DNA of 64,000 nucleotides from JAICMB01 sp963802915 (lineage in GTDB: Bacteria > Acidobacteriota > Terriglobia > Bryobacterales > Bryobacteraceae), in assembly GCA_963802915.1 (NCBI GenBank), contig CAWDKQ010000012.1:434001-498000 (forward strand), given 5' to 3'. The notes under the pieces are model-generated. The model searched no databases, was not told the origin of the DNA, and worked only from the letters and a program-made list of their open reading frames with translations. A program made the position numbers and the translations under genes. Below are positions 19,139 through 27,467 of the stretch, in pieces (position 1 is the stretch's first letter; each line of letters begins with the position of its first letter).

Positions 19139-20802
19139 CGGATCGCGCGCAAACGCTCGGCGATTTCACCACTACGCCACGTGTCATCCTCATCTCGCTG
19201 ATGGCGATCGTCATCGGCGCGATCAGTTCCGGGGTCGCGTGGGTGTTACTCAAGCTGATCGGCATCTTTACCAATCTGTTTTATTACGGCCGTTGGGGGA
19301 CGAACCTGGTGTCGCCGGCCGGGAATCACCTTGGATTCTGGGCGATTCTGATTCCAGTCGGCGGCGCGCTGATCATCGGACTGATGGCGCGGTATGGCAC
19401 CGAGCGGATCCGGGGACACGGAATTCCCGAAGCGATCGAATCGATCCTCATCAACGGCAGTCGCGTGCAGCCTCGGCTGGCGATTTTGAAGCCGCTTTCG
19501 TCTGCCATCTCGATCGGATCCGGCGGTCCTTTTGGCGCTGAAGGTCCGATCATCATGACCGGCGGCGCGTTCGGATCGATGATCGCTCAATTCTTTCACT
19601 TGACCAGCGCGGAACGCAAAACGCTACTAGTCGCGGGAGCGGCCGCAGGGATGTCGGCGACATTCGCCGCGCCGATCTCGGCTGTTCTTCTTGCTGTCGA
19701 GCTACTGCTGTTCGAATGGAAGCCGCGCAGCCTCGTTCCCGTTGCGCTGGCCAGCGCCACAGCCGGCGCTTTGAGGAGATACATCATCGGACTCGGGCCG
19801 CTGTTCCCGGTGCCGTCGCACCCGGTCTTCATTGGGCCGGCCGGCTTGCTTGGCTGTGTGATCGCGGGCGTACTCGCAGGCCTCCTGTCGGCTCTGCTCA
19901 CAATCATGGTTTATGGCGCGGAGGATGCATTCCAACATCTCAAGATTCATTGGATGTGGTGGCCGGCGATCGGCGGCTTCGTAGTTGGCATTGGCGGCTT
20001 GATCTTTCCGCAAGCGCTCGGCGTCGGCTACGACACCATCGGCGCTCTGCTGACTGGCGACGTTGCCAGAACAACCATCGCCGGGATTTTGATCGTCAAA
20101 TCCATCATTTGGGCGGTCTCGCTCGGATCCGGGACGTCCGGCGGAGTCCTGGCGCCATTGCTCATGATGGGCGGAGCGCTCGGCGGTATCGAGGCGATGT
20201 TTCTGCCGAACGAAGGCGCGGGCTTCTGGCCACTCATCAGCATGGGAGCAATTCTCGGAGGGACCATGCGATCGCCATTCACGGGTATCATCTTCGCCTT
20301 CGAGCTGACGCACGATCAAAACGTTCTGTTGCCGCTTCTGGTGGGTAGCGTGATCGCACACCTCTGCACGGTGCTCTTACTCAAGCGCTCGATTCTGACC
20401 GAAAAAGTCGCACGCCGCGGTTATCACTTGAGTCGCGAGTACGCTGTCGATCCGCTGGAGATTCTATTTGTGCGTGAGGTGATGCGTAGCGGTGTTGAGC
20501 CTCCGGCGTCCGGCCAGAACGATGGCGTGGTAGCGCATCCGGATGAGCCGCTCCGAGTGGTTGTCTACCGCATGGCCGAGACAGGCGTCACTAAAATGCC
20601 TGTCGTTGAACGGATGGATGCTTCGAAGATTCTGGGGGAGGTTTCGCTGGAGGATCTCCTGACAGCTCGTTCCCGTAATCTCTCGGAGGAACGTACACGA
20701 GAACGTGTGCTACGGATTCGCGTGCCTTTTGGAGCTACAAGCCGAAAACAAAAAGCGAATGGCCGGCCGCAATCGCCACCCGTTGCTTCCCCTCGACCAT
20801 GA
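19135..20802 (+). CDS. ClC family chloride channel/antiporter with CBS domain
   Basis: 555 residues. The membrane part (about 15-420) shows the ClC selectivity-filter motifs: GSGGPFGAEGPI, whose Glu corresponds to the gating glutamate, and GSGTSGGVLAPLL, plus the GTMRSPFTGIIFAFELT helix. A cytoplasmic CBS region follows (about 435-515, with MRSGV and KMPVVERMDASKILGEVSLEDLL). The protein exchanges or conducts chloride or similar anions such as fluoride or nitrate across the inner membrane. Coupling to a MarR gene through an ATGA overlap suggests inducible expression. The last 68 bases overlap the convergent PQQ dehydrogenase gene. The final 22 residues are Arg/Lys/Pro-rich and look like read-through rather than conserved protein. 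Confidence 0.9.
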   Translation: MTDRAQTLGDFTTTPRVILISLMAIVIGAISSGVAWVLLKLIGIFTNLFYYGRWGTNLVSPAGNHLGFWAILIPVGGALIIGLMARYGTERIRGHGIPEAIESILINGSRVQPRLAILKPLSSAISIGSGGPFGAEGPIIMTGGAFGSMIAQFFHLTSAERKTLLVAGAAAGMSATFAAPISAVLLAVELLLFEWKPRSLVPVALASATAGALRRYIIGLGPLFPVPSHPVFIGPAGLLGCVIAGVLAGLLSALLTIMVYGAEDAFQHLKIHWMWWPAIGGFVVGIGGLIFPQALGVGYDTIGALLTGDVARTTIAGILIVKSIIWAVSLGSGTSGGVLAPLLMMGGALGGIEAMFLPNEGAGFWPLISMGAILGGTMRSPFTGIIFAFELTHDQNVLLPLLVGSVIAHLCTVLLLKRSILTEKVARRGYHLSREYAVDPLEILFVREVMRSGVEPPASGQNDGVVAHPDEPLRVVVYRMAETGVTKMPVVERMDASKILGEVSLEDLLTARSRNLSEERTRERVLRIRVPFGATSRKQKANGRPQSPPVASPRP

Positions 20803-22312
20803 ACGAGACAGGATTTGCGTTGATGCTGCCGCCGGTCTGAAAATCCCACAGCGGTTTGCCGGTCATTGCATCGAGCGCAAAGAAATTGCCTTCGCTCGAT
20901 CCGCCGAACACCAACCCTCCGGCGGTCGACATCACGCCAGCCCACGATGGCGAGAGAAGTTTGAACTCCCACTTCTGATGGCCGCTATTTGCTTCGAGCG
21001 CTCGAATGGCACCATACGCCTTATCGCCGTTTAATGCCCGCTCGCCGCCCGCGCCGAAAAAAGTGCCCGGTTTGAAGTCAGCCTCGCTCTTGTAATAATA
21101 CGAGCCCATCGCGCGCACTGCGACATAGAAAAGTTTCGTCGCGGCACTGTACGAGGGGCTGAACCAATTCGTCGCGCCCTGAAGGCTTGGATAAATGAGA
21201 TTGCCTTCTTCCGTCGGCTCCGTATGCGGGAGCACCATGGGACGCCCTTTGTCGTCCAGCCCTTTCGCCCAGGTCTGTTTGGCGTAAGGAGTCCCGAGAA
21301 GGAACTCGCCGGTTTTTCGATCGAGCAGGTAATAGAACGCGTTGCGATTCGCCATTGCGACAACTTTCCTGGTTTGCCCGCGCACATCGAGATCGAGCAG
21401 CAACGGGATCTCAGTCGCATCCCAATCGTGAACATCGTGCGGAGTGAACTGGAAATGCCAACGTAATTTGCCGGAATCGGCAGCGATTGCGAGCAGCGAA
21501 CAGGTGTAAAGGTTGTCGCCGGCGCGCGAATCGCCGTTCCAGTCGGGGCCGGGATTGCCAGTGCCCCAATAGATCAGGTTCGATTCGGGATCGTAGGAGC
21601 CGGTCACCCAGGTTGGACCGCCTCCGGTTTTCCAGCTTTCTCCCGCCCATGTCTCGACTCCGGGTTCGCCTTGCGTGGGGATGGTCCAGAGGCGCCAGAT
21701 CCGTTTCCCGGTCTTCGCATCGTAGGCGTCGAGAAATCCTCGGATGCCGGCCTCTCCGCCGCTGATGCCCGTGACGATCTTATTTTCAACGGCAAGCGGC
21801 GCGCCCGTGATGCAATGGCCGGTCTTGTTGTCCGCCACCTGCACGTCCCATAGAACCGCTCCCGATCTCGCATCGAGCGCGACCAGGTGGCTGTCGAGCG
21901 TCCCGAAATAGACGGCATCGTCGAGAATCGCTACTCCGCGATTGACGCGTCCGAATCCAAGCGTCTTGATGTCCTTAGGCAATTGCTTCCGGTAGGTCCA
22001 GAGGCGGCGGCCGGAGCGCGCGTCGATTGCCGTAACGACGCTCGGCGGCTCGGTGATGTACATGATGCCATCGACCACGATAGGCGATGTCTCGAACTCA
22101 CCTTTTTCATCGAGCTGATAGACCCAGAGAGGTTTCAAACCGGCCACGTTCGCCGCGGTGATCTGATCGAGACCGGAAAATCGATATGCCTGGTAATTGC
22201 CGGAGTAGGTCAACCAATTGGAAGGTTCTGAAGAAGCCTTCACGATGCGCTCAAAAGGCACCTGCGCCTGCAGGGGCAACGACAGAATCAAAACGATCAA
22301 TCCGAGTTTCAT
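20735..22312 (-). CDS. PQQ-dependent alcohol/sugar dehydrogenase
   Basis: 525 residues from ATG 22312, which shares one base with the upstream cytochrome stop (TGATG); a start 27 bases further up would lie inside the cytochrome gene. A signal peptide (about 1-16) leads to a quinoprotein propeller: NWLTYSGNYQAYRFSGLDQI, repeated blade ends (ALDARSGAVLWD, AYDAKTGKRIWR, ALEANSGHQKWE), and the metal/PQQ-site block WGTGNPGPDWNGDSR with FQFTPHDVHDWDATE, typical of PQQ methanol/ethanol dehydrogenases. It acts in the periplasm and very likely passes electrons to the diheme cytochrome encoded just upstream. The substrate is unknown. No CXXCH is present, so it is a type I-like quinoprotein. Its 3' end overlaps the convergent ClC gene by 68 bases. 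Confidence 0.88.
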   Translation of the reverse strand: MKLGLIVLILSLPLQAQVPFERIVKASSEPSNWLTYSGNYQAYRFSGLDQITAANVAGLKPLWVYQLDEKGEFETSPIVVDGIMYITEPPSVVTAIDARSGRRLWTYRKQLPKDIKTLGFGRVNRGVAILDDAVYFGTLDSHLVALDARSGAVLWDVQVADNKTGHCITGAPLAVENKIVTGISGGEAGIRGFLDAYDAKTGKRIWRLWTIPTQGEPGVETWAGESWKTGGGPTWVTGSYDPESNLIYWGTGNPGPDWNGDSRAGDNLYTCSLLAIAADSGKLRWHFQFTPHDVHDWDATEIPLLLDLDVRGQTRKVVAMANRNAFYYLLDRKTGEFLLGTPYAKQTWAKGLDDKGRPMVLPHTEPTEEGNLIYPSLQGATNWFSPSYSAATKLFYVAVRAMGSYYYKSEADFKPGTFFGAGGERALNGDKAYGAIRALEANSGHQKWEFKLLSPSWAGVMSTAGGLVFGGSSEGNFFALDAMTGKPLWDFQTGGSINANPVSFMVEGKQRVAIAAGHSLFVFGL

Positions 22313-23064
22313 CACTTCCCCTTCAAGCTCGAAAGCCACGCTACCAGGTCGTCGGCGTCGGCGTCGGACAACTTTTGGCGGTACGAAGGCATCGGCGATT
22401 TCGTGAAGTCCTTTTGAAGATCCGCAAGATCCTGCTTACGGAACGAATGAAACGCGCCCGATGCGTCGCGCAGTTGGATGGTGAAGGTGTCTTCGTTCAC
22501 CCGGACTCCCGAAACGGAAGCGCCATCACGTGTTCGGACACGAACGAAAGCGAAGCCTTCGGGCACCGACGATCGGGGATCGAGGATGGTGCGACGTAAA
22601 AAATCCGCGCTACGCAACGCGCCGATCTCAGTCAAGTCAGGCCCATAACCAGTCGAGTGGCAACCGGCGCATCCGTTCTCTTGATACAAAACGCGCCCAT
22701 GTTCGACATTGCCTGGCAGATTGGCGGTTACGCTGCGCGCGCCGAGCGACCGAACATACGCGCTCACCTGGAATGCTGAACGATCCCCGAGAAACCAGAA
22801 CGCCGGCATGCCCGTGCCATCGATCCCTTCCACGATAAGCTCGATCAATTCCTGACCGCTGGAAGCTTTTCGAAGTTTCGGCGTCGTAAGCAATGGGCCG
22901 CGGCCACCGGTTCCACCGGCTCCGTGGCACAGAGCGCACTGCGAATCGAAGACTCGCTTGCCGGCGGCGATATCGGCTGGCGTAGCGGGGGCTAGCGGAT
23001 CCACGGTTTGTGCCACCGCACATGCAGAGGTGAAAACGCAGGTCCACAGCCATCGGTATGCCAT
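22312..23064 (-). CDS. Diheme cytochrome c, electron acceptor of the PQQ dehydrogenase
   Basis: 250 residues with an N-terminal signal peptide (about 1-19). Two CXXCH heme sites are seen: CALCH at 43-47 in a standard cytochrome c domain (about 30-112, axial Met likely in GTGMPAFWF), and CAGCH at 132-136 in a second domain (about 120-248). The second domain ends with SDADADDLVAWLSSL, as in the c-type cytochromes of Planctomycetes and Acidobacteria, and contains a small beta insertion (VRVRTRDGASVSGVRV). It should carry electrons from the PQQ dehydrogenase, whose gene is coupled by a one-base overlap, to the respiratory chain. The upstream GNAT gene ends 9 bases before its start. Confidence 0.9.
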   Translation of the reverse strand: MAYRWLWTCVFTSACAVAQTVDPLAPATPADIAAGKRVFDSQCALCHGAGGTGGRGPLLTTPKLRKASSGQELIELIVEGIDGTGMPAFWFLGDRSAFQVSAYVRSLGARSVTANLPGNVEHGRVLYQENGCAGCHSTGYGPDLTEIGALRSADFLRRTILDPRSSVPEGFAFVRVRTRDGASVSGVRVNEDTFTIQLRDASGAFHSFRKQDLADLQKDFTKSPMPSYRQKLSDADADDLVAWLSSLKGK

Positions 23065-23073
23065 TGGTACATT

Positions 23074-23523
23074 CTATGCGAGACGAAACTCCATTGCCCA
23101 GCCGTCGCGACCCGGACCGTAGTAACCCTTCACTGTCCTGACGCGCGTGAATCCCAGACCCTTGTAGAATCGGACGGCCTCCTCATTGTCGATCCGCACC
23201 ATCAATCGCCAGACCGCGACTTTGCGCCGTCTCAACGCCCGCAACGTAAACCGGAGCAAAGCTTCGCCAACGCCGAACCGCCGCGCTTCGGGAAATACTG
23301 CGATCGAAACCAGCTCAGCCCTGTCTTTCGCAACACACGTAATCGAATAGCCCGCAATTCTGCCGGATAGCTTGGCCAAGAGAAACAGTTCGGGACAATC
23401 TTCCAAAGCCTCGTCGAATAGGGCGCGGTCCCATGCCTCACGGCCGAACGACGCCGCCTCGATGTCCAGAATCCGGTCCACGTCGCGCGCTAGGGCCCGC
23501 CGAATTTCGATTCCGGTGTGCAA
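23074..23523 (-). CDS. GNAT family N-acetyltransferase (RimI-like)
   Basis: 149 residues from TTG 23523. It has the complete GNAT fold: beta strand and helix 1 (IEIRRALARDVDRILDIEAASF), strand 4 (ELVSIAVFPEARRFGVGEALL), where the acetyl-CoA loop R-R-F-G-V-G is the pyrophosphate-binding motif, and the closing NEEAVRFYKGLGFTRVRTVKGYY, which is characteristic of RimI-type ribosomal-protein alanine acetyltransferases. It may acetylate a protein N-terminus or a small amine. It lies at the head of the leftward operon with cytochrome c (9-base gap) and the PQQ dehydrogenase, with no evident functional link. The start is uncertain because no Shine-Dalgarno sequence is visible. Confidence 0.82.
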   Translation of the reverse strand: MHTGIEIRRALARDVDRILDIEAASFGREAWDRALFDEALEDCPELFLLAKLSGRIAGYSITCVAKDRAELVSIAVFPEARRFGVGEALLRFTLRALRRRKVAVWRLMVRIDNEEAVRFYKGLGFTRVRTVKGYYGPGRDGWAMEFRLA

Positions 23524-23558
23524 ATCTTAGAATGCCTGAAGCGTTACTCTGGTGCTTC

Positions 23559-24896
23559 ATGCGTTTGGCTGTCCTGATCCTGCTCTCCGGCTTGGCACTG
23601 AATGCACAGACCGGAGAAGACGAGTTTCACGTCTATACCGATCATCCCCGGCTCTTTCTGAAGGCCCAGCGTCTCCGATTATTGAAACGGGAGCGGGAGC
23701 GCCAGTCGATGCGCTGGATGCAATTCGAAGCGCTCATTAAAGGCGGCGCGCAAATGCCGGAGCCGGGATTCGCGTTCGCTTTGTACCACGCTGTCACGGG
23801 CGATGCCGCGATTGGAAAACAGGCGGTTGAATGGGCTCTCGCGCCCTCCGCCGATATACGCCAGTCGGCGCTGGTCTTCGACTGGTGCCAGGATCTGCTC
23901 ACGCCCGCGCAATCGAAAACGCTTGCATCGAAACTCGTCACCGCGGCGCGTGACAAGTCGATGAAAGACATCCGGGCAGTTCGCACGCGAGTGCTGGCTG
24001 CCATCGCCGCGGCTGATGAAAGCGGCGATCGAGGTGAAGCCGCGATCCGCGACACGGTCGAGCGCTGGTGGAACAAGCAGATGGCGCCACGGCTCAACGA
24101 AGGCCGCGATATCGAGCCCGGCGACGACACCTTTGCACTGATGGAACTCCTTCACGCCATTCGCGACAATACCCAGATCGACCTTCGCGAATCCGCGCCG
24201 GATTATTTCAAACAACTCCCCGACTTTTATGTCATCAGCAACTATCCCGCGCCCTATCCCGGGGTGGAAAATGAATATCGCATCCCGATGTACAAAGGCG
24301 CCGGGCAGCCTGATCTCAGCTCCGCCGCGATTTCGCGCGTTGCCGGACTCGAACTGGTGGCGTACGATACCAACGCAGTCGAGAACCAGTTCGTCCAAGG
24401 CTGGCAAATGCAGGATCGTTTTCTGCTGCGGGGAACGCTCGGCAGCCCTTATGAATTCTTGTGGGCCAATCCCTACCAGCCAGGCCTGAGCTACGCCCAT
24501 TTGCCGCTGGAATTTCACGACCCGCGCTCTGGCGATCTATTCATCCGCGCGAGTTGGGATGAAGACGCCGTCTGGTTCGGCCTTCATGAAGGGGAAGCCC
24601 AGGTTTTTCGCGACGGTCATATCACGGTTTTGAAACTGACCGCCGTATCCGGGGAACCTCCTAAAATACCCGTCGGCGACACCGCGACCGTTGTGCTCGG
24701 ACGCCCGGGAGCGCCATTCAAAGCGTCTACTCCGAGCCTGTTCGTGATCGGATTGAAGCCGCAGCATGACTACGATGTCGAAGTGGACGATGAAGAAATG
24801 ATAGAGTTGGAGACCGACCGCTCCGGCACGCTGGAAATCACATTGCCCAAGGATCAGGAGAGCGGTATCCGACTCACGGACAGGAGCCAATCGTGA
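23559..24896 (+). CDS. Secreted heparinase/alginate-lyase-like protein of unknown substrate
   Basis: 445 residues from ATG 23559, which puts a signal peptide (about 1-16) at the N-terminus; an ATG at 23532 in frame would add nine residues in front of it. The N-terminal part (about 20-230) is helical and begins HPRLFLKAQRLRLLKRERE, like the toroid domain of polysaccharide lyases and heparinase II/III-like proteins. The second half contains DRFLLRGTLGSPYEFLWANPYQPGLSY and a beta region (RSGDLFIRASWDEDAVWFGLHEG) resembling the heparinase II/III beta-sandwich. The catalytic Tyr/His set cannot be assigned with certainty. It might bind or cleave a uronic-acid polysaccharide. The stop overlaps the DinB start (GTGA). 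Confidence 0.6.
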   Translation: MRLAVLILLSGLALNAQTGEDEFHVYTDHPRLFLKAQRLRLLKRERERQSMRWMQFEALIKGGAQMPEPGFAFALYHAVTGDAAIGKQAVEWALAPSADIRQSALVFDWCQDLLTPAQSKTLASKLVTAARDKSMKDIRAVRTRVLAAIAAADESGDRGEAAIRDTVERWWNKQMAPRLNEGRDIEPGDDTFALMELLHAIRDNTQIDLRESAPDYFKQLPDFYVISNYPAPYPGVENEYRIPMYKGAGQPDLSSAAISRVAGLELVAYDTNAVENQFVQGWQMQDRFLLRGTLGSPYEFLWANPYQPGLSYAHLPLEFHDPRSGDLFIRASWDEDAVWFGLHEGEAQVFRDGHITVLKLTAVSGEPPKIPVGDTATVVLGRPGAPFKASTPSLFVIGLKPQHDYDVEVDDEEMIELETDRSGTLEITLPKDQESGIRLTDRSQS

Positions 24897-25423
24897 ACGA
24901 CGCAGAACGTGCGTTTGCTATTCAGTACCTGGAACAGACTCGCGAACGAGTGCTATCCTTCGCTCGATCGCTTCCGGTGGAGCAGCGCGATTTCCACAAG
25001 ACCGAAGACGACTGGAGTCCCGCCGAACTGATCGAACACATCATTGTTCTGGAACAACTTGCGTTGCGCCAGATCGCAAGCGCGACGCCGAATGAGTCGC
25101 GTCGCGGGAAAGGCGCCCACAAAGACCTGATGATTCTGGAAGGCGTGCCGGCGCGATTAACAAAAGCAAAGGCGCCAGAATTTGTTTGTCCGAACGGACG
25201 CTGGCCCGATTGGAACGTTCTGCTGGGAGAATTCGGCGCGGTTCGCAGCCGCGTGATCAACTTCGCCAAAACCGCGGAAACCGACCTGCGGATCCACTTC
25301 GCTCCGCACCTGTTCTTCAAAGATCTGGATCAATACCAGTGGCTCATTCTCATCGCCGCGCATAGCGAGCGTCACATCCGCCAGGCGGAAGAAATGCTAG
25401 CGGCGACCGCAGCGGCTCAGTAA
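24893..25423 (+). CDS. DinB/YfiT-like four-helix protein
   Basis: 176 residues, GTG start overlapping the previous stop. Four predicted helices carry the metal-binding histidines of the DinB superfamily: His49 in SPAELIEHIIVLE and the pair His157 and His161 in HSERHIRQAEEM. Superfamily members are metal-dependent enzymes, including bacillithiol and mycothiol S-transferases and maleylpyruvate isomerase-like proteins; many, like this one, have no assigned substrate. The coupling to a secreted heparinase-like gene is unexplained. The last 7 bases overlap the end of the convergent metallo-beta-lactamase-fold gene. Confidence 0.85.
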   Translation: MNDAERAFAIQYLEQTRERVLSFARSLPVEQRDFHKTEDDWSPAELIEHIIVLEQLALRQIASATPNESRRGKGAHKDLMILEGVPARLTKAKAPEFVCPNGRWPDWNVLLGEFGAVRSRVINFAKTAETDLRIHFAPHLFFKDLDQYQWLILIAAHSERHIRQAEEMLAATAAAQ

Positions 25424-26139
25424 TACCAGTTCCGCAAGCGCACGTCGATCCCAGATCCCTCTAAGTCTTTCGCGAATTCTTTGATATCGCTTCCCTTGTA
25501 GTGATAAGGGTAAACGATCTTGGGATGGAACGCCCGCACCGCGTCGGCTGCTTCGTCCGGCGTCATGGTGTACGGCAGGTTCATCGGAATGAACGCGACA
25601 TCGATATTCTTGAGCGCGCGCATCTCCGGCGTTCCTTCCGTATCTCCGGCAATGTAGAAGCGCTTGCCGCCGTACGTCAGAATATAGCCGTTGCCGCGGC
25701 CTTTGTCGTGATAAAACTTTCCAGCGGACGGACCGCGTACCAGGTTGTACATCGGCACGGCTTCGATCTTCCAACTGTCCCATGTGGTGGTTTCGCCGTT
25801 GTGCAGCACTTTCGCCTGAGTAACGGTTTTAGCGACAGCTTCCGGCGCAATGATGGTCGTATCGGATTTGCTGAGCTTTTCGATTAGCGGTGCATCGAGA
25901 TGATCCGGGTGAATGTCGGTGATGAGGATCAGGTCAGCCTGAGGAATGCCCTCGTAATTGCCTTGGCTCCAGGGATCTACCTGAATCACCTTGCCGCCAG
26001 CCTGAATCATCATGCTGGCGTGATGGATGGGAGTGATTTTGACCTCGCCGGCGCTGGTCTGAAACTCTTCAAGAGGTCGATGCGGTTGAGCCATCAATGC
26101 AACCGTACCAAACAAGAGTACAACCGAGGAAAGACGCAT
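25417..26139 (-). CDS. Exported metallo-beta-lactamase-fold hydrolase (UlaG-like)
   Basis: 240 residues from ATG 26139, supported by a GGAGGG ribosome site 4-5 bases upstream; a longer open frame extends far into the neighbouring protease gene and is not used. A signal peptide spans about 1-18. The metal-binding motifs of the UlaG-like branch are visible: HHASMMIQ near 39, DIHPDHLDA (HxxDH-like variant HPDHLD), IAGDTEGTPEM and the closing YPYHYKG. The family includes L-ascorbate-6-phosphate lactonase and many uncharacterised hydrolases. Export makes a phosphorylated substrate unlikely. It is the third gene of the HU > M50 protease > hydrolase operon, 14 bases after the protease stop. Confidence 0.87.
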   Translation of the reverse strand: MRLSSVVLLFGTVALMAQPHRPLEEFQTSAGEVKITPIHHASMMIQAGGKVIQVDPWSQGNYEGIPQADLILITDIHPDHLDAPLIEKLSKSDTTIIAPEAVAKTVTQAKVLHNGETTTWDSWKIEAVPMYNLVRGPSAGKFYHDKGRGNGYILTYGGKRFYIAGDTEGTPEMRALKNIDVAFIPMNLPYTMTPDEAADAVRAFHPKIVYPYHYKGSDIKEFAKDLEGSGIDVRLRNWYY

Positions 26140-26153
26140 ATACCCTCCATGGG

Positions 26154-27119
26154 TCAGCCCGCCGGACTGCGAACGGGCGCGAGAGTGAACGACAGCAGAA
26201 AAATCGCGAGTGCCAGCCAGCCGAGGCGCGTTCTGACCGGATCCATCTTCGTCGTGTCGTAAATCACGGGATGGCGAAGAGCGAAAACCGCCAAAATCAC
26301 CGCCCAGACGAGCCACGAAACGCCGGCCCAAACATTGTCGAACCGGAACATCGAATAAACTGCCAGGCCGAGAAGGCAGCCGATGAACGCTTTCGAAAAG
26401 AGCTTGTGTTTGGGACCGGCGAACGCATACAGAATATGTCCGCCATCGAGTTGGCCGATCGGCAAAAGGTTGAGCGCCGTGGCGAGAATCCCGACCCATG
26501 CGGCGCGGGCCATGGGATGCAGATAGATATCCGCGGTCGGCACTCCCGGGAAAATAGCCCACTCGAAAATTCGCAGAACCAGAGGCGTGCCGAACATGAT
26601 TTCGCCCTGGTTACCGATGCCATGAATGATTTTCGAATTGGCGACGCCGATCGCCAGCGCCGGAAGGAGCACCGCAAAGCCGGCCAGCGGTCCCGCAATG
26701 CCGACGTCGAAAAGCGCCCTTTTTGTATAGATCGGCGAACGAATCCGAATCACGGCGCCCAACGTTCCGATCAGCGTAGGGACCGGAATGAAGTACGGCA
26801 GGCTTGCGTCGATCCCGTAATGCATGCAGGCGATGTAATGGCCCATTTCATGACACAGGAGGATGAGCAGCAACGTCAGCGAGAAGGACAATCCGTCGAG
26901 GAGCATCGCCGGGTGTCGCGGAAAATCGCCGAATACCATGAGGATGCGATCGAGGTCGATTGGCCGGCCTTGTCGAAACCCATCGGCAAGCACCGCCCCG
27001 CTGAGCGACGTCGTAACGAGCGTCACAGCGAATAAAAAGACGTGCAAGAGCAAACGCTGCGCGGACACAACAGGGCGCGGCCAACTAAACAGATTTTCGG
27101 CGGAAGAAGGGGGAACCAC
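26154..27119 (-). CDS. M50 family site-2-type intramembrane protease
   Basis: 321 residues from GTG 27119, chosen because it follows the HU stop by 4 bases; the longer open frame upstream overlaps the HU gene. It is polytopic, with about six to seven helices. The zinc site HEMGH (90-94) lies in the helix LTLLLILLCHEMGHYIACMH, and the second motif NLLPIGQLDGGH supplies the third ligand Asp. No PDZ domain is seen, so it resembles the short S2P/FtsH-pseudogene-free type related to plant EGY proteases and Bacillus SpoIVFB-like enzymes. It should cleave transmembrane segments of substrates such as anti-sigma factors or signal peptides. Placement between HU and an exported hydrolase is unusual. Confidence 0.9.
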   Translation of the reverse strand: MVPPSSAENLFSWPRPVVSAQRLLLHVFLFAVTLVTTSLSGAVLADGFRQGRPIDLDRILMVFGDFPRHPAMLLDGLSFSLTLLLILLCHEMGHYIACMHYGIDASLPYFIPVPTLIGTLGAVIRIRSPIYTKRALFDVGIAGPLAGFAVLLPALAIGVANSKIIHGIGNQGEIMFGTPLVLRIFEWAIFPGVPTADIYLHPMARAAWVGILATALNLLPIGQLDGGHILYAFAGPKHKLFSKAFIGCLLGLAVYSMFRFDNVWAGVSWLVWAVILAVFALRHPVIYDTTKMDPVRTRLGWLALAIFLLSFTLAPVRSPAG

Positions 27120-27123
27120 AAAA

Positions 27124-27393
27124 CTACTGCAGGGTCTGGAGTTCCTTGCCGGGCTTGAAACGCACGGCCTTACCGGGTGGGATTGCCACCTCCGCGCCCG
27201 TGCGAGGATTCCGGCCGATCCCGGTTTTCCGAGGACGAACGTTGAAGATACCGAAGCCTCGAAGCTCGATGCGCTCGCCTTGTGCAAGCGCGCGCTTCAT
27301 GCTTTCAAAAACGGTTTCTACTGCCATCTCGGCCTTGGTTTTGGTTATGCCGGTCCTGTTCACAACTTCATTGATGATATCGAGCTTAATCAA
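27124..27393 (-). CDS. HU/IHF family DNA-binding protein
   Basis: 89 residues from TTG 27393, preceded by GAGGAGG with 5-base spacing; upstream in-frame codons lack a start with a ribosome site. The family signature is complete: the N-terminal helices IKLDIINEVVNRTGITKTKAEMAV, then GERIELRGFGIFNVRPR, then the beta-arm KTGIGRNPRTGAEVAIPPGKAVRFKPGKEL with the tip Asn-Pro. The RxxRxGRNPxTG form is nearer IHF than HU, but a dimer type cannot be set from one gene. It bends and compacts DNA. A consensus sigma-70-type promoter lies about 75 bases upstream, so this gene drives the operon that continues into the protease and hydrolase. Confidence 0.95.
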   Translation of the reverse strand: MIKLDIINEVVNRTGITKTKAEMAVETVFESMKRALAQGERIELRGFGIFNVRPRKTGIGRNPRTGAEVAIPPGKAVRFKPGKELQTLQ

Positions 27394-27467
27394 GACATCC
27401 TCCTCGGACGAGCAACTGACGCGTGGCTGAAAATCGCTCCGGCAGGTTCCAAACAGGAGCAAACCTC

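Noticed and set aside
25417..26562. Extended version of the metallo-beta-lactamase-fold gene with 141 extra N-terminal residues
   Set aside because: The extra part overlaps the protease gene and lacks a fold. ATG 26139 has a good ribosome site and begins a signal peptide.
26097..27035. 312-codon frame opposite the M50 protease gene
   Set aside because: The protease has HEMGH and NLLPIGQLDGGH motifs; the other strand gives a low-complexity polar sequence.
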